From an uncultured Acidobacteriota bacterium (GTDB taxonomy: Bacteria > Acidobacteriota > JAAYUB01): a stretch of 58,036 nucleotides of DNA. Shown in pieces: positions 15,208 through 25,186 of the stretch (its first letter is position 1; each line of letters opens with the position of its first letter). The notes below the pieces were generated by a model. That model searched no databases, was not told the DNA's origin, and was given only the letters and a program-made list of their open reading frames with translations. A program made the position numbers and the translations under genes. The stretch is taken from the NCBI GenBank assembly GCA_937925645.1, contig CALAMB010000108.1, positions 1 to 58,036 of the forward strand. Reading direction: 5' to 3'.

Positions 15208-15225
15208 GTGACGCCGAAGCGTCAC
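15208..15225 (+). other. Stable hairpin in the PilZ gene leader
   Basis: GTGACGC-CGAA-GCGTCAC makes a perfect 7-bp stem with a four-base loop, about 20 nt after the predicted transcription start. No U-run follows, so it is not an intrinsic terminator. It may stabilise the mRNA 5' end or be part of a regulatory leader. Confidence 0.55.
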
Positions 15226-15374
15226 AGGTGAACATGGCGGGGACTCCGGCGAAGCGCTCTCGGACAAATTGCGATCGACTGATTGGAATCCTGATCGGAC
15301 AGAATTCATCTGACACTTCACATGGTCCGGCAGCGCCTGCGGCCGGCTGAAACTCGGGCGGACTGGATGCGCAC

Positions 15375-15692
15375 ATGTCGAACAACTGGAAGGTCCAACG
15401 GAAGGAAGGGCGGGTGTCTATCCGGGTGCCCATGACCATGGAGTTCATGGATGAGCAGGACACCATCCGCTCGGTGGCCATCATCGCCGAGAACGTGTCC
15501 CGCAAGGGATTCCGCTTCACGTTCGAGGATCTTGACGGCCTGCCCGTTGAGTTCAAGGTGGGCCGCGAGTACGAGGTCAACCTCTCCTTCGGCCGCAAGA
15601 AGGTGAAGGGCATCATCGCCATCGTCTGGAAGAACGCCGACACGCACGGCGCCGCGTTCATCGAACGGGAGAAGGGCTGGGTGGTGAACTAG
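15375..15692 (+). CDS. PilZ-domain protein, probable c-di-GMP receptor
   Basis: The 105-aa protein is one PilZ domain: R9-x3-R13 near the N-terminus and N40-V-S-R-K-G45, matching the RxxxR and (D/N)xSxxG motifs that bind cyclic di-GMP. The first motif position of DxSxxG is Asn instead of Asp, which is common in working PilZ domains. It is a stand-alone receptor, probably cytosolic. The ribosome binding site is weak. An HD-GYP regulator at 39.4-40.6 kb shows that this organism handles c-di-GMP. Confidence 0.8.
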   Translation: MSNNWKVQRKEGRVSIRVPMTMEFMDEQDTIRSVAIIAENVSRKGFRFTFEDLDGLPVEFKVGREYEVNLSFGRKKVKGIIAIVWKNADTHGAAFIEREKGWVVN

Positions 15693-15727
15693 CGCCGCCC
15701 CCGCCGGGCCGCCCGGCCGACCGCCAT

Positions 15728-15756
15728 TTGTTTTTTCCCATTGTTTCCTATACAAT
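15728..15756 (+). promoter_or_regulatory. Sigma70-type promoter for hisS-aspS operon
   Basis: TTGTTT (-35, 15728-15733), exact 17-bp spacer, TACAAT (-10, 15751-15756), about 30 bp before the hisS start codon. The spacing and AT-rich setting in GC-rich DNA make this one of the better promoters in the window. Confidence 0.7.
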
Positions 15757-15791
15757 ACCCGCTTTCGGATACCGACACGCCGAGGTGTTTC

Positions 15792-17057
15792 ATGATCAGT
15801 TGCGTGCGGGGCACCCGCGACATCCTGCCCGACGAGATCCACCTGTGGCACCTGGTGGAGCGGGAGAGCGCCGCCATCTTCAGCCGGTACGGCTTCGAGG
15901 AGCTGCGGCTGCCCATCTTCGAGGTGACCGAGCTGTTCGCCCGCGGCATCGGCGACACCACCGACATCGTCGAGAAGGAAATGTACACCTTCGCCGACCG
16001 GAACAACCAGTCGCTGACCCTGCGACCCGAGGGGACCGCCTCGCTGGTGCGCGCCTACATCCAGCACCAGCTCTACAAGGACGGCGGGACCCGAAAGCTC
16101 TACTACGCCGGTCCCATGTTCCGTTACGAGCGGCCGCAGAAGGGCCGCTACCGCCAGTTCTACCAGATCGGCGCCGAGGTGCTCGGCCCCGACAGCCCCG
16201 GCGTCGAAGCCGAGGTCATGGACATGCTCATGCTGCTCATGGAACGGCTGGGCATCCGCGACACCCGCCTCTGGATCAACTCCATCGGCTGCCCCGCCTG
16301 CCGGCCGGCGTTCCTGGCCGTGCTGCAGGAGCGGGAGCAGGCGGCGGCCGGCCGGCTCTGCGCCGACTGCGTCCGCCGCGTCGCCGTCAATCCCCTGCGG
16401 GTGCTGGACTGCAAGAACCCGGACTGCCAGGACACCATCAACGCCCTGCCGAGCATCCTCGACTGCCTGTGCGCCCCGTGCCGGTCGCACCACGAGCGGC
16501 TCAAAAAGTACCTGGGGCTGCTGGGGATCACGTACAGCGAAAATCCCCGGATGGTCCGCGGCCTGGACTACTACGTGAAGACGACGTTCGAGATCACCTC
16601 CGGCGCCCTGGGCGCCCAGAACTCGCTGCTGGGCGGCGGCCGCTACGACGGGCTGGTGGAGCAACTGGGCGGGCCGCCCACCCACGGCTTCGGCTTCGCC
16701 CTCGGCCTGGACCGGTTCGTGCTGGCCCTGCCCGAAACGGTGCGCGCCGGCTTGCGGCCGGTCCAGGACGTCTACCTCGCGCCGCTCGGCGAGGCGGCCC
16801 TGGAGCTGGCCCAGGTGGTGGCCGCCCGGCTGCGCCGCGCCGGCGTGGCGGTGGCCCAGGACTTCCAGGACCGCAGCCTGAAGAGCCACATGCGCCACGC
16901 CGACCGCCTGGGCGTGCCCCGCGTGGTGATCATCGGCGACACGGAGGTCCAGACCGGCCAGGTCGCCCTCAAGAGCCTGATCACCGGCGAACAGATCCTG
17001 GTGCCGCTGCCCGAACTGGAGGCCGTCCTCCGGCCGCGGCCCGCTGAGAAGGAGTGA
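15792..17057 (+). CDS. hisS: Histidyl-tRNA synthetase
   Basis: The 421-aa class II synthetase joins histidine to tRNA-His. It starts MISCVRGTRDILPDE, the usual HisRS opening (G-T-x-D motif); the ATG at 15792 has GAGGTG upstream and is preferred over an in-frame ATG at 15741 that lies inside the promoter. Motif 2 is seen in GPMFRYERPQKGRYRQF, the HisA signature in GLDYYVKTTFE, and motif 3 in GFALGLDRF. The C-terminal anticodon-binding domain is complete. First gene of an operon with aspS, whose start lies 4 bp after the stop. Confidence 0.97.
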   Translation: MISCVRGTRDILPDEIHLWHLVERESAAIFSRYGFEELRLPIFEVTELFARGIGDTTDIVEKEMYTFADRNNQSLTLRPEGTASLVRAYIQHQLYKDGGTRKLYYAGPMFRYERPQKGRYRQFYQIGAEVLGPDSPGVEAEVMDMLMLLMERLGIRDTRLWINSIGCPACRPAFLAVLQEREQAAAGRLCADCVRRVAVNPLRVLDCKNPDCQDTINALPSILDCLCAPCRSHHERLKKYLGLLGITYSENPRMVRGLDYYVKTTFEITSGALGAQNSLLGGGRYDGLVEQLGGPPTHGFGFALGLDRFVLALPETVRAGLRPVQDVYLAPLGEAALELAQVVAARLRRAGVAVAQDFQDRSLKSHMRHADRLGVPRVVIIGDTEVQTGQVALKSLITGEQILVPLPELEAVLRPRPAEKE

Positions 17058-17061
17058 CGCG

Positions 17062-18814
<1,753 letters not shown>

Positions 18815-18825
<11 letters not shown>

Positions 18826-19801
18826 CATTCAATTCCTGAAGCAGTCCGAGCTGTTCAAGGGACTGCCCGACAACCTGCTGGAAGACGTTCTCCGCCGCGG
18901 CGTCATCCGCCGCCTGGGACCGGGCGAACTGCTGTTCCGCGAGGGCGACCCGAGCAACAGCCTGTTCGTGATCCGCGGCGGCGTCGTGGAGGTCCTGAAG
19001 GCCAAGCCCACCGACGCCCAGCCCACGGTCGTCGCCTACCTCACCACGGGCGAGTGTCTCGGGGAGATGGCCCTGATCACCGGCCGCCCGCGGTCGGCCT
19101 CGGTTCGGGTGCCGCAGCAGGCCGAGCTCCTCGAGATCCCGCCGGAAGCCTACGAAGAAGTCATCCTGAGCAACAACTTCTTTCTCCGGCGGCTCTGCGA
19201 GCTGCTGGCCTGCCGCCTGGAGAGCGCCGACACGAAACTGGCCTCGAGCCAGGCGGGGAAGGAGCTGCGGGGCAGCCTGCAGTACTTCGACATCGCCACC
19301 GTGATGCAGACGCTGATCAACTCGGGGCAGAACGGCGTCATGGTCATCGAAACGCCCGACAAGCGCCGGGCCGAGGTGGTGTTCGCCGCCGGCAAGGTCC
19401 TGTACGCGAAGATCGGGGTGCTGGAGGGCGAGGAGGCCTTCTACCAGATCTTCCAGCACGACCTGACCGGTGAATTCATTTTCCGGGGCGAACAGGTGGA
19501 CTCGTTCACCTTCGAGGCGCCCATCGTCAAGAGCCCCATGAACCTCCTGCTGGAAGCCATGCGGATGAAGGACGAGCTGCTGGTGTTCACCACCGAGATA
19601 TCCGACTTCGCCCACGTCTTCCGGCCGACGCGCCCCACCCTGGACTGGGACGACGAAGAGTCACTCGACAGCGCCCTGCTGATCTGGATGAAAATCATCG
19701 AAGGTGCCAGTCTGGCGCAGATCCTGGCCGACGTGCCGCGCTGCACCTACAACACCCTGGCCATCATCCGGCGGATGCAGGACCGGGGGCTCATCCGCTG
19801 A
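18815..19801 (+). CDS. Cyclic-nucleotide-binding domain fused to PATAN (DUF4388) domain
   Basis: The protein (328 aa from this ATG; two in-frame GTG codons lie just upstream) begins with a cNMP-binding fold (about 5-130): LFREGDPSNSLFVIRGG and GECLGEMALITGRPRSASV match the phosphate-binding cassette of CRP-like domains. No helix-turn-helix follows. Instead there is a PATAN/DUF4388 domain (about 148-255) and a C-terminal helical part. DUF4388 proteins are linked to MglA-type and two-component signalling in delta-type bacteria and Acidobacteriota. The start overlaps the end of aspS and the stop overlaps the next start, so this regulator is locked into the synthetase operon. Its ligand is unknown. 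Confidence 0.85.
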
Positions 19802-20493
19802 TGCCCGCCTGGCTCAACCTGCCCAACGCTCTGTCCGTCAGCCGCGTGGCCGTGCTGCCGCTCATGGTGCACGCCATGGCCGGCTCCCACCGGACGCTGC
19901 TCCTGGCCCTGGTCGCGTGGGTGGCGCTGAGCGACTTTTTTGACGGGCTGGCCGCCCGCTGGCTGGGTCAGGTTTCGGACATAGGGAAGGCGCTGGATCC
20001 GGCGGCGGACAAGATCTGCGCCCTGGTCCTGAGCGCGGCCCTGGTCATCTACACCGATTTCCCCGCGTGGGGCATGATCCTGCTGTATGCCAAGGACGGC
20101 CTCATCGCCCTGGGCGGCTGGATCATCTCCCGCCGGGAGCGGGTGCCCGTCATGCCCAACTTCTGGGGCAAGGCCGCGACGTTCGCCGAGATGGTCGCGT
20201 TTTTCGTCTTCGCCTTCGACCTCGAGCCGCTCAAACGGGACGCCCTCTGGACGATGACCGGCTTCGTGGTGGTGTCGTTCGTTTCGTATGCCGCGATTTT
20301 TCTGGCCGTGGCGCGCGGCCGGCGCCGCGTGGCCGACATCGTGGCCGCGTACGGCAGCTACGGCCTGCCCCGGGGCGACCGGGTGCGGGAACGCTGGATC
20401 CGGGGGCTGATCCTGGCCCTGTGCGCCGGCCTGCTCCTCCGGCTGGCCTGGCTGATCGCCACTCATTGGACGACACTGCGCGTGCTCGGCTGA
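19801..20493 (+). CDS. CDP-alcohol phosphatidyltransferase family protein
   Basis: The 230-aa integral membrane protein has the CDP-alcohol phosphotransferase signature, seen as D-x2-D-G-x2-A-R followed by a spaced G-x3-D-x3-D (SDFFDGLAARW ... GKALDPAADK, about residues 44-72), and five or six transmembrane helices. The family makes phospholipids such as phosphatidylglycerophosphate from CDP-diacylglycerol. Phosphatidylglycerophosphate synthase (PgsA-like) is plausible but another acceptor alcohol cannot be excluded. Its ATG shares one base with the upstream TGA (TGATG), so it is translationally coupled to the cNMP-PATAN gene. Confidence 0.88.
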   Translation: MPAWLNLPNALSVSRVAVLPLMVHAMAGSHRTLLLALVAWVALSDFFDGLAARWLGQVSDIGKALDPAADKICALVLSAALVIYTDFPAWGMILLYAKDGLIALGGWIISRRERVPVMPNFWGKAATFAEMVAFFVFAFDLEPLKRDALWTMTGFVVVSFVSYAAIFLAVARGRRRVADIVAAYGSYGLPRGDRVRERWIRGLILALCAGLLLRLAWLIATHWTTLRVLG

Positions 20494-20618
20494 TGGGCAC
20501 ATTCCCCGGAGGCCGGTCGTGCCGGCGGCCGTTCGCCCCTGCCCCTTTTTCAACCTGACGACTCATCCCCGACAAGCCCGGGCGTCACCCCTGAACGGGC
20601 CGTCGGAGCGGTCGTCGA

Positions 20619-22052
20619 TCAATGTTCGAAGAAAACCCCGCCGGGGGACGCGATGTCCACCCCGTCGGTGCAGATCGTGCTCCAGGTGGGGATCGGGTGA
20701 TCCCACCCGTTGAACCGGATGCTTATCAACCTGGAGCAGCAGCCGCTCAAGGTCGATTCCTCGATGAACAGGTCGCACTGTTCGTTGCCCATCAAAAAAT
20801 TGCCGCCGGTGCCGTATAAGACCCCACCGCCCAGATCGGGCGACGCATCCGCCCCGATGAACACGCCGACGGCGTTGCCGCTCACCGTGCAGTCGGTGAT
20901 AGTGGAACGTCCGCCGACCAGCTTGATCCCCGCACCGGCGCAGTGGATGAACCGGCACTCGGTGATGCCGACAGTTGACGCGGAGTACAAGCCGTTTCCT
21001 TCGGGATTCATGACGGTGATGTTGGCGATCATCCCCTTGTCTTCACCCGAGAGGGTATAGCTCTCAGTCATTTCGCCCGGTGTGCCGCCGCCCAGGATGA
21101 TGACGGATCGGGCGTCAGCGCCTTTGATCAGGGTGCAGTACTTGATCCGGATCGGAAAACGCTCGCCGCTGTCCTCGCTGTAAAGTCCGGGCAGCAGATA
21201 GATGGTCCAGCCCCGGTCGGCGACACTCAGCGCCTTCCGGATGGTCTTGAACGGTTGGGTGAACGATCCGTCGTAGATTGAATCCTGGCCCGTGAGCGAG
21301 CTCACGTAGATGGTGTTGGAGTTCCGCCAGGGCAGGATGTCGTGCACCGCGGGCAGAGCGGAAAACAGCGCCCCCTCGATCCGCAGGGCGGCGGCCGCCA
21401 TGGGCTGGGATGCGGTGACCCTCACGAAACCCTCCAGATCCGTGACGCCTGGAAACAGCGCCGCCGCGGTGAGGAATCCCACGAATTTGCCCTTGGCGGG
21501 CACGGGCACCGTGCGCGTGTCCACCACGGTTCCGTCCGCATCCATCAGCTCGAGCGTGGCGTCGCCCGCGACCTTCGACGGGTTGACCAGCGCGATCCCC
21601 GTGTCCCGGCCGGCGGCCGCGGCGACGGAGACCGGCAGGATGCTCAGCACATCCGGCTGGGCCGGCAGCACGCCGGTTGAGGCGACGGGGACGGCGTCGA
21701 CGGTGGCGGCGTACGTCATCGCGACGGCCGTGGGGCCCGGGCTCACGATCATGGCCCAGCCGCTTTCGATGAGGGTGCTCTGGCTGGAGAGAACGACCGT
21801 TTGGGTCTGGTGCGGGCCGGTCCACAGATCCACCCGGTTGTAATTGCCCAGATTGGTGGGCACCGTCCACGCGGCGCCGTTTTCACGGAAGAAATAGATG
21901 TAGATCCAGTCGGTCTGGTCCGGCACCAGGTTGGTCGCGTTGATCGTGGTGGTATAGCCACCGCCGACAACCACGTGGGGCAGATACTGGACATCCGCGG
22001 CGGCGAAAGAAGCCGCCAGCAGAATCATGGTCAGGGCGGCCGCAAGTCTCAT
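20619..22052 (-). CDS. Secreted protein with C-terminal beta-helix (DUF1565-like) region
   Basis: The 477-aa product has a clear signal peptide (residues 1-19, MRLAAALTMILLAASFAAA). Residues 20-245 are beta-rich with immunoglobulin-like character. From residue 250 a parallel beta-helix region begins with IYVSS-x-TGQDS and FKTIRKALSVADRG, the opening phrase typical of DUF1565/pectate-lyase-like folds that follows with YLLPGLYSEDSGE. No catalytic set of a known polysaccharide lyase is evident, so a surface or adhesive role is as likely as an enzymatic one. It stands alone, convergent with the upstream operon. Confidence 0.8.
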   Translation of the reverse strand: MRLAAALTMILLAASFAAADVQYLPHVVVGGGYTTTINATNLVPDQTDWIYIYFFRENGAAWTVPTNLGNYNRVDLWTGPHQTQTVVLSSQSTLIESGWAMIVSPGPTAVAMTYAATVDAVPVASTGVLPAQPDVLSILPVSVAAAAGRDTGIALVNPSKVAGDATLELMDADGTVVDTRTVPVPAKGKFVGFLTAAALFPGVTDLEGFVRVTASQPMAAAALRIEGALFSALPAVHDILPWRNSNTIYVSSLTGQDSIYDGSFTQPFKTIRKALSVADRGWTIYLLPGLYSEDSGERFPIRIKYCTLIKGADARSVIILGGGTPGEMTESYTLSGEDKGMIANITVMNPEGNGLYSASTVGITECRFIHCAGAGIKLVGGRSTITDCTVSGNAVGVFIGADASPDLGGGVLYGTGGNFLMGNEQCDLFIEESTLSGCCSRLISIRFNGWDHPIPTWSTICTDGVDIASPGGVFFEH

Positions 22053-22080
22053 GGGGCACCCCCGGGGGAAAGCTGAGCAT

Positions 22081-22086
22081 ATTATA
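22081..22086 (-). promoter_or_regulatory. -10 element for the secreted beta-helix gene
   Basis: On the minus strand TATAAT stands 28 bp before the start codon of the secreted protein. No good -35 is seen at 16-18 bp, so this is a partial promoter match. Confidence 0.45.
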
Positions 22087-22236
22087 ACACGGTGACGGCA
22101 AGGCCGCCGGACGGCGCGTTACGCATGGTCATGCAATAAAGTGGTAGCTGTCTCGGCGGCTGCGGGCCCGGAGGCGGGATGCGCGATCTTCTGGAAATCG
22201 GGTGCGCCGGGGACGATGCCGCAAGAACCCGCCGCT

Positions 22237-23157
22237 TCAGAGCGTTTTTCCGCCGTCCATGCCCTGACACATGGAGGTGGACAGGTAGCGCTCCCCGCGG
22301 TCGCAGCACACGAAGACGATGTTGCCGGAAGGGATCCGGTCCGCGACCTGGAGGGCCGCCCAGTAGTTGGCGCCGGAGCTGATGCCGCCGAAGAGACTTT
22401 CGCGCTGCGCCAGCAGCCGGGTGTACTCGATGGCCTTTTCGTCGGGAACGTAAAGATGCTCGTCCACCCACTGCTCTTCCCAGATGGGGGGGAAGTAGCT
22501 GCCGTCCATGTGGAGCAGGCCCTCGATCTTGGAGATCCCCTGGGTGGGCTCGATGGCGATGACGCGGGCCTTGGGATGGGCCTCCCGCAGGCGGCGGCCG
22601 ACACCCATCAGCATGCCGCCGGTGCCCAGGCCGGTCAGGAAAGCGTCCACCGGCAGGCCGTCCATGTCGGCAACGATCTCGGAGCCGGTGCCGTAGTAGT
22701 GGGCCCAGTAGTTGCCGGGATTGCCATTCTGGTTCAGGTAGAAAAACTGATCCGGGTGCGCCGCGACGATCTCCTCGCAGGCGTGGATGTGGGAATGGGG
22801 GTTGTCCGGCGCGGTCAGGATCAATTCGACCCCGTAGAAATTCATCATGATCCGGCGTTCGCGGCTCTTGGAGGACGGCATGTAGACGCGGCACCGGTAG
22901 CCCATGGCCGTGGCGATCAGGCCCATGGCGATTCCGGTGTTGCCGCTGGAGGCGTCGACGATGATCTTGTCCCGGGTGAGCGTCCCGTTCGCCTCGGCCT
23001 GTTCGATGATGTACTTGACGATGCGATCCTTCAGCGATCCGCTGGGATTCATGTGCTCGAGTTTGGCAAACAGGCGGATACCCGGGCGCGGTGACGAACG
23101 GTGCAATTCGACGAGCGGCGTATGACCCACCTGGTCAAGGACGGACGTTGGCGACAT
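22237..23157 (-). CDS. cysM: Cysteine synthase (O-acetylserine sulfhydrylase B family)
   Basis: The 306-aa fold-type II PLP enzyme has Lys43 in NPSGSLKDR as the Schiff-base lysine, the substrate loop SSGNTG (70-75) and the phosphate-binding loop GTGGMLMGVGR. It makes cysteine from O-acetylserine (or O-phosphoserine) and a sulfur donor, which may be sulfide, thiosulfate or a thiocarboxylated carrier. The neighbouring ThiF/MoeB-like gene, upstream on the same strand, would fit a carrier-activating partner. GAGGT lies upstream of the chosen ATG. Sequence alone does not separate CysK from CysM firmly. Confidence 0.88.
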   Translation of the reverse strand: MSPTSVLDQVGHTPLVELHRSSPRPGIRLFAKLEHMNPSGSLKDRIVKYIIEQAEANGTLTRDKIIVDASSGNTGIAMGLIATAMGYRCRVYMPSSKSRERRIMMNFYGVELILTAPDNPHSHIHACEEIVAAHPDQFFYLNQNGNPGNYWAHYYGTGSEIVADMDGLPVDAFLTGLGTGGMLMGVGRRLREAHPKARVIAIEPTQGISKIEGLLHMDGSYFPPIWEEQWVDEHLYVPDEKAIEYTRLLAQRESLFGGISSGANYWAALQVADRIPSGNIVFVCCDRGERYLSTSMCQGMDGGKTL

Positions 23158-23191
23158 GATCGATGATACCTCGCTGAAAAAATAAAAGCGC

Positions 23192-23220
23192 AGTATAGTC
23201 CTCTGAACAGGTGATTTCAA
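23192..23220 (-). promoter_or_regulatory. Sigma70-type promoter for the cysteine synthase gene
   Basis: On the minus strand TTGAAA (-35, 23220-23215), 17-bp spacer, TATACT (-10, 23197-23192), about 35 bp before the ATG. This suggests the synthase has its own promoter even though the ThiF-like gene ends only 105 bp upstream. Confidence 0.75.
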
Positions 23221-23261
23221 GTGCGGTCGCGGAGTTCGCCCGGCTGAGGAGGTCGGGCGGG

Positions 23262-24089
23262 TCAGCCCCCCGTTGGGCTGCCCGGCGCGGTGGCCGCCGG
23301 ATCGGATCCGTCCAGGAGGGCGAATCGTCGGCGCGCGCACACCGGACAATCGGGCTGGCGGCCGGCGGTTACGTCGATGACAGTGAACTCGACGGCCCAC
23401 ACGTCCAGTTGGAGAAGAACCGCCGGCAGTTCATCGCGCCCCCCGACGATCGCCCGCATGGCCAGGGCGGCTTCCTGCGCGGCCACCATGCGGACCACCG
23501 GGGCGATGACGCCCACCTGGTCGCAATTGGGCACGGTGCCCGGCTCCGGCGGCTCGGGCATGATGCAGCGCAGGCACGGCGTCCGGCCGGGCACCACCGG
23601 CATGATCGTGCCCGCCCCCGCCAGCGCCGCGCCGTAGACGTACGGCGTATCGAGCCGGACCGCGAGCTCGTTCATCAGGAAGCGGGTTTCGAAATTGTCG
23701 GTGCCGTCCAGGATCAGGTCCATCCCATCGGCCAGCGCCGGCGCCGTGGCGGCGTTGAAGTCCGCCACGACCGCCTCGAGGGCGACCGCCGAGTTGATGG
23801 CCTGCAAGGCGTCCCGCGCCGCGACGGCCTTGGGCCGGCGGCCCGCCGCGTCCGCTTCGGTGTAGAGCGCCTGGCGGGGGAGATTGGACAGCTCGACGTA
23901 GTCGCGGTCCACGAAGCGGAGCCGCCCCACGCCGGCCCGGGCCAGCGTCTCGAGGATGGAGCTGCCGAGGGCACCGCAGCCCACCACCAGCACGGCCGCC
24001 CGCGCCAGCCGGGCCTGTCCCCCGGCACCCACCGGCCGAAAGCGGATCTGCCGGGAATAGCGCTCCGGGTCAGACAGATCAGGAACCAT
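23262..24089 (-). CDS. ThiF/MoeB/HesA-family E1-like adenylyltransferase
   Basis: The 275-aa protein adenylates the C-terminus of a ubiquitin-like sulfur-carrier protein. Visible motifs are the nucleotide-binding loop GCGALGS (38-44), the ATP-contact DRDYVELSNLPRQ (61-73) and two CxxC zinc pairs (CLRC and CPVC). NCDQVGV carries a cysteine at the place of the MoeB/ThiF catalytic region. The start is supported by GGAGGA upstream. Upstream of cysteine synthase on the same strand, it may serve cysteine, thiamine or molybdopterin sulfur transfer; no ThiS/MoaD/CysO carrier gene is seen in the window. Confidence 0.9.
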   Translation of the reverse strand: MVPDLSDPERYSRQIRFRPVGAGGQARLARAAVLVVGCGALGSSILETLARAGVGRLRFVDRDYVELSNLPRQALYTEADAAGRRPKAVAARDALQAINSAVALEAVVADFNAATAPALADGMDLILDGTDNFETRFLMNELAVRLDTPYVYGAALAGAGTIMPVVPGRTPCLRCIMPEPPEPGTVPNCDQVGVIAPVVRMVAAQEAALAMRAIVGGRDELPAVLLQLDVWAVEFTVIDVTAGRQPDCPVCARRRFALLDGSDPAATAPGSPTGG

Positions 24090-24169
24090 GGGCGGCTTCC
24101 TCCTTCGGCGCTTTTTGGTGCGCGGGCCGGCTGTATCCGTTAAGATAGTCCGGGACGCGGTGATTGTAA

Positions 24170-25186
24170 ATGATTCCGTTGAATGCGGAGCGCCAATCAT
24201 TCATGCCGGAACCGGCGGGACGGCTGAAAATCCGGGATGAGAGCCGGGCGGTCTGGCTGATGTTGGGCAGCAGCCTGGCCTTCAGTCTGATGGATGTCTG
24301 CTCCAAGTTGGCGGTCGCCCAGGTGGGGGTGTGGCCGCTCACGTGTTACCGGGGCGTGATGCTGGCCGCGATCATGGCCGCCCTGATCCGGCTGCAGGCG
24401 CGGCGCCGGCGCGGCGCGGACGCGTCTTCCGGCTGCCGGCTCGCCGCGGACCGCGCGGCCCTCGCCGGTCACGGCCGCTGGCGCCGGCTGCTGGCCGACC
24501 GCAACGCGTGGCTGCTGCTTTCGCGGGGCGTGTTCGGCAGCCTGGGCCTGGTCTGCTATCTTTACGCCATCAGCCGGATGAAGCTGGCGGACGCGGTGAT
24601 CCTGAACAAGACCAGTCCCGTGTTCGTCATCCTGTTCGCCGCGCTGATGCTGAACGAGCGGATCACCGCCGGCCAGATGCTGGCCCTGGCGACGGGATTC
24701 TACGGCGTCTATCACGTGGTCAAGCCCAACCTGTCCATGGAGATGGCGGCCGGACTGGTGGGACTGCTGTCGGCGGTGTTCTCCGCGCTGGCTTACCTGT
24801 CGGTCAAAAAGCTGACCGAATGGTTCTCCCCCCTGCATATCGTCCTGTGTTTCGCGGTCGTTTCGGTCGTCATGGCGCTGCCGGCGACCGTGGCCGGGTT
24901 CCGGATGCCACCCGCCGCCGGTTGGCTGCCCGTCCTGGGCGTCGGCGCCAGCGCCGCTCTGGGCCAGCTCACCATGACCCACGCCTACCGGCTGGCGCCG
25001 GCCGGGCGGATTTCCATCGCCACGTACGCCAACGTGGTTTTCGCGGTGGCCTGGGGCTGGTGGCTCTTCGGCGAGGTGCAGGACGGCCGCTCGCTGCTGG
25101 GTGGCGCGCTGATCCTGGCCAGCACCCTGAGTCTGCTGTTCATGGGCGGACGGACGCCGCGCCGGAGCGCGGCGCGTCGTGAGTGA
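24170..25186 (+). CDS. EamA-family (DMT superfamily) transporter
   Basis: The product (338 aa from the ATG at 24170; an ATG at 24203 is an alternative with weak GGAG 12 nt upstream) has about ten transmembrane helices in two EamA halves. The first half includes RAVWLMLGSSLAFSLMDVC and LNKTSPVFVILFAALMLNER, the second GLVGLLSAVFSALAYLSVKK and ending GGALILASTLSLLF. A basic loop of about 35 residues lies between helices 2 and 3. Members export or import metabolites; the substrate cannot be inferred. It is divergent from the ThiF-like gene and its stop codon abuts the stop of the convergent TPR gene. Confidence 0.9.
   Translation: MIPLNAERQSFMPEPAGRLKIRDESRAVWLMLGSSLAFSLMDVCSKLAVAQVGVWPLTCYRGVMLAAIMAALIRLQARRRRGADASSGCRLAADRAALAGHGRWRRLLADRNAWLLLSRGVFGSLGLVCYLYAISRMKLADAVILNKTSPVFVILFAALMLNERITAGQMLALATGFYGVYHVVKPNLSMEMAAGLVGLLSAVFSALAYLSVKKLTEWFSPLHIVLCFAVVSVVMALPATVAGFRMPPAAGWLPVLGVGASAALGQLTMTHAYRLAPAGRISIATYANVVFAVAWGWWLFGEVQDGRSLLGGALILASTLSLLFMGGRTPRRSAARRE

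Noticed and set aside
15183..15374. Cyclic di-GMP riboswitch upstream of the PilZ gene
   Set aside because: The leader has a hairpin but lacks the conserved GEMM-type sequence elements I would need to call it.
20512..20550. Intrinsic terminator after the phosphatidyltransferase gene
   Set aside because: The GCCGG/CCGGC stem is short and the T-run lies about 20 bp beyond it, too far for a rho-independent terminator.
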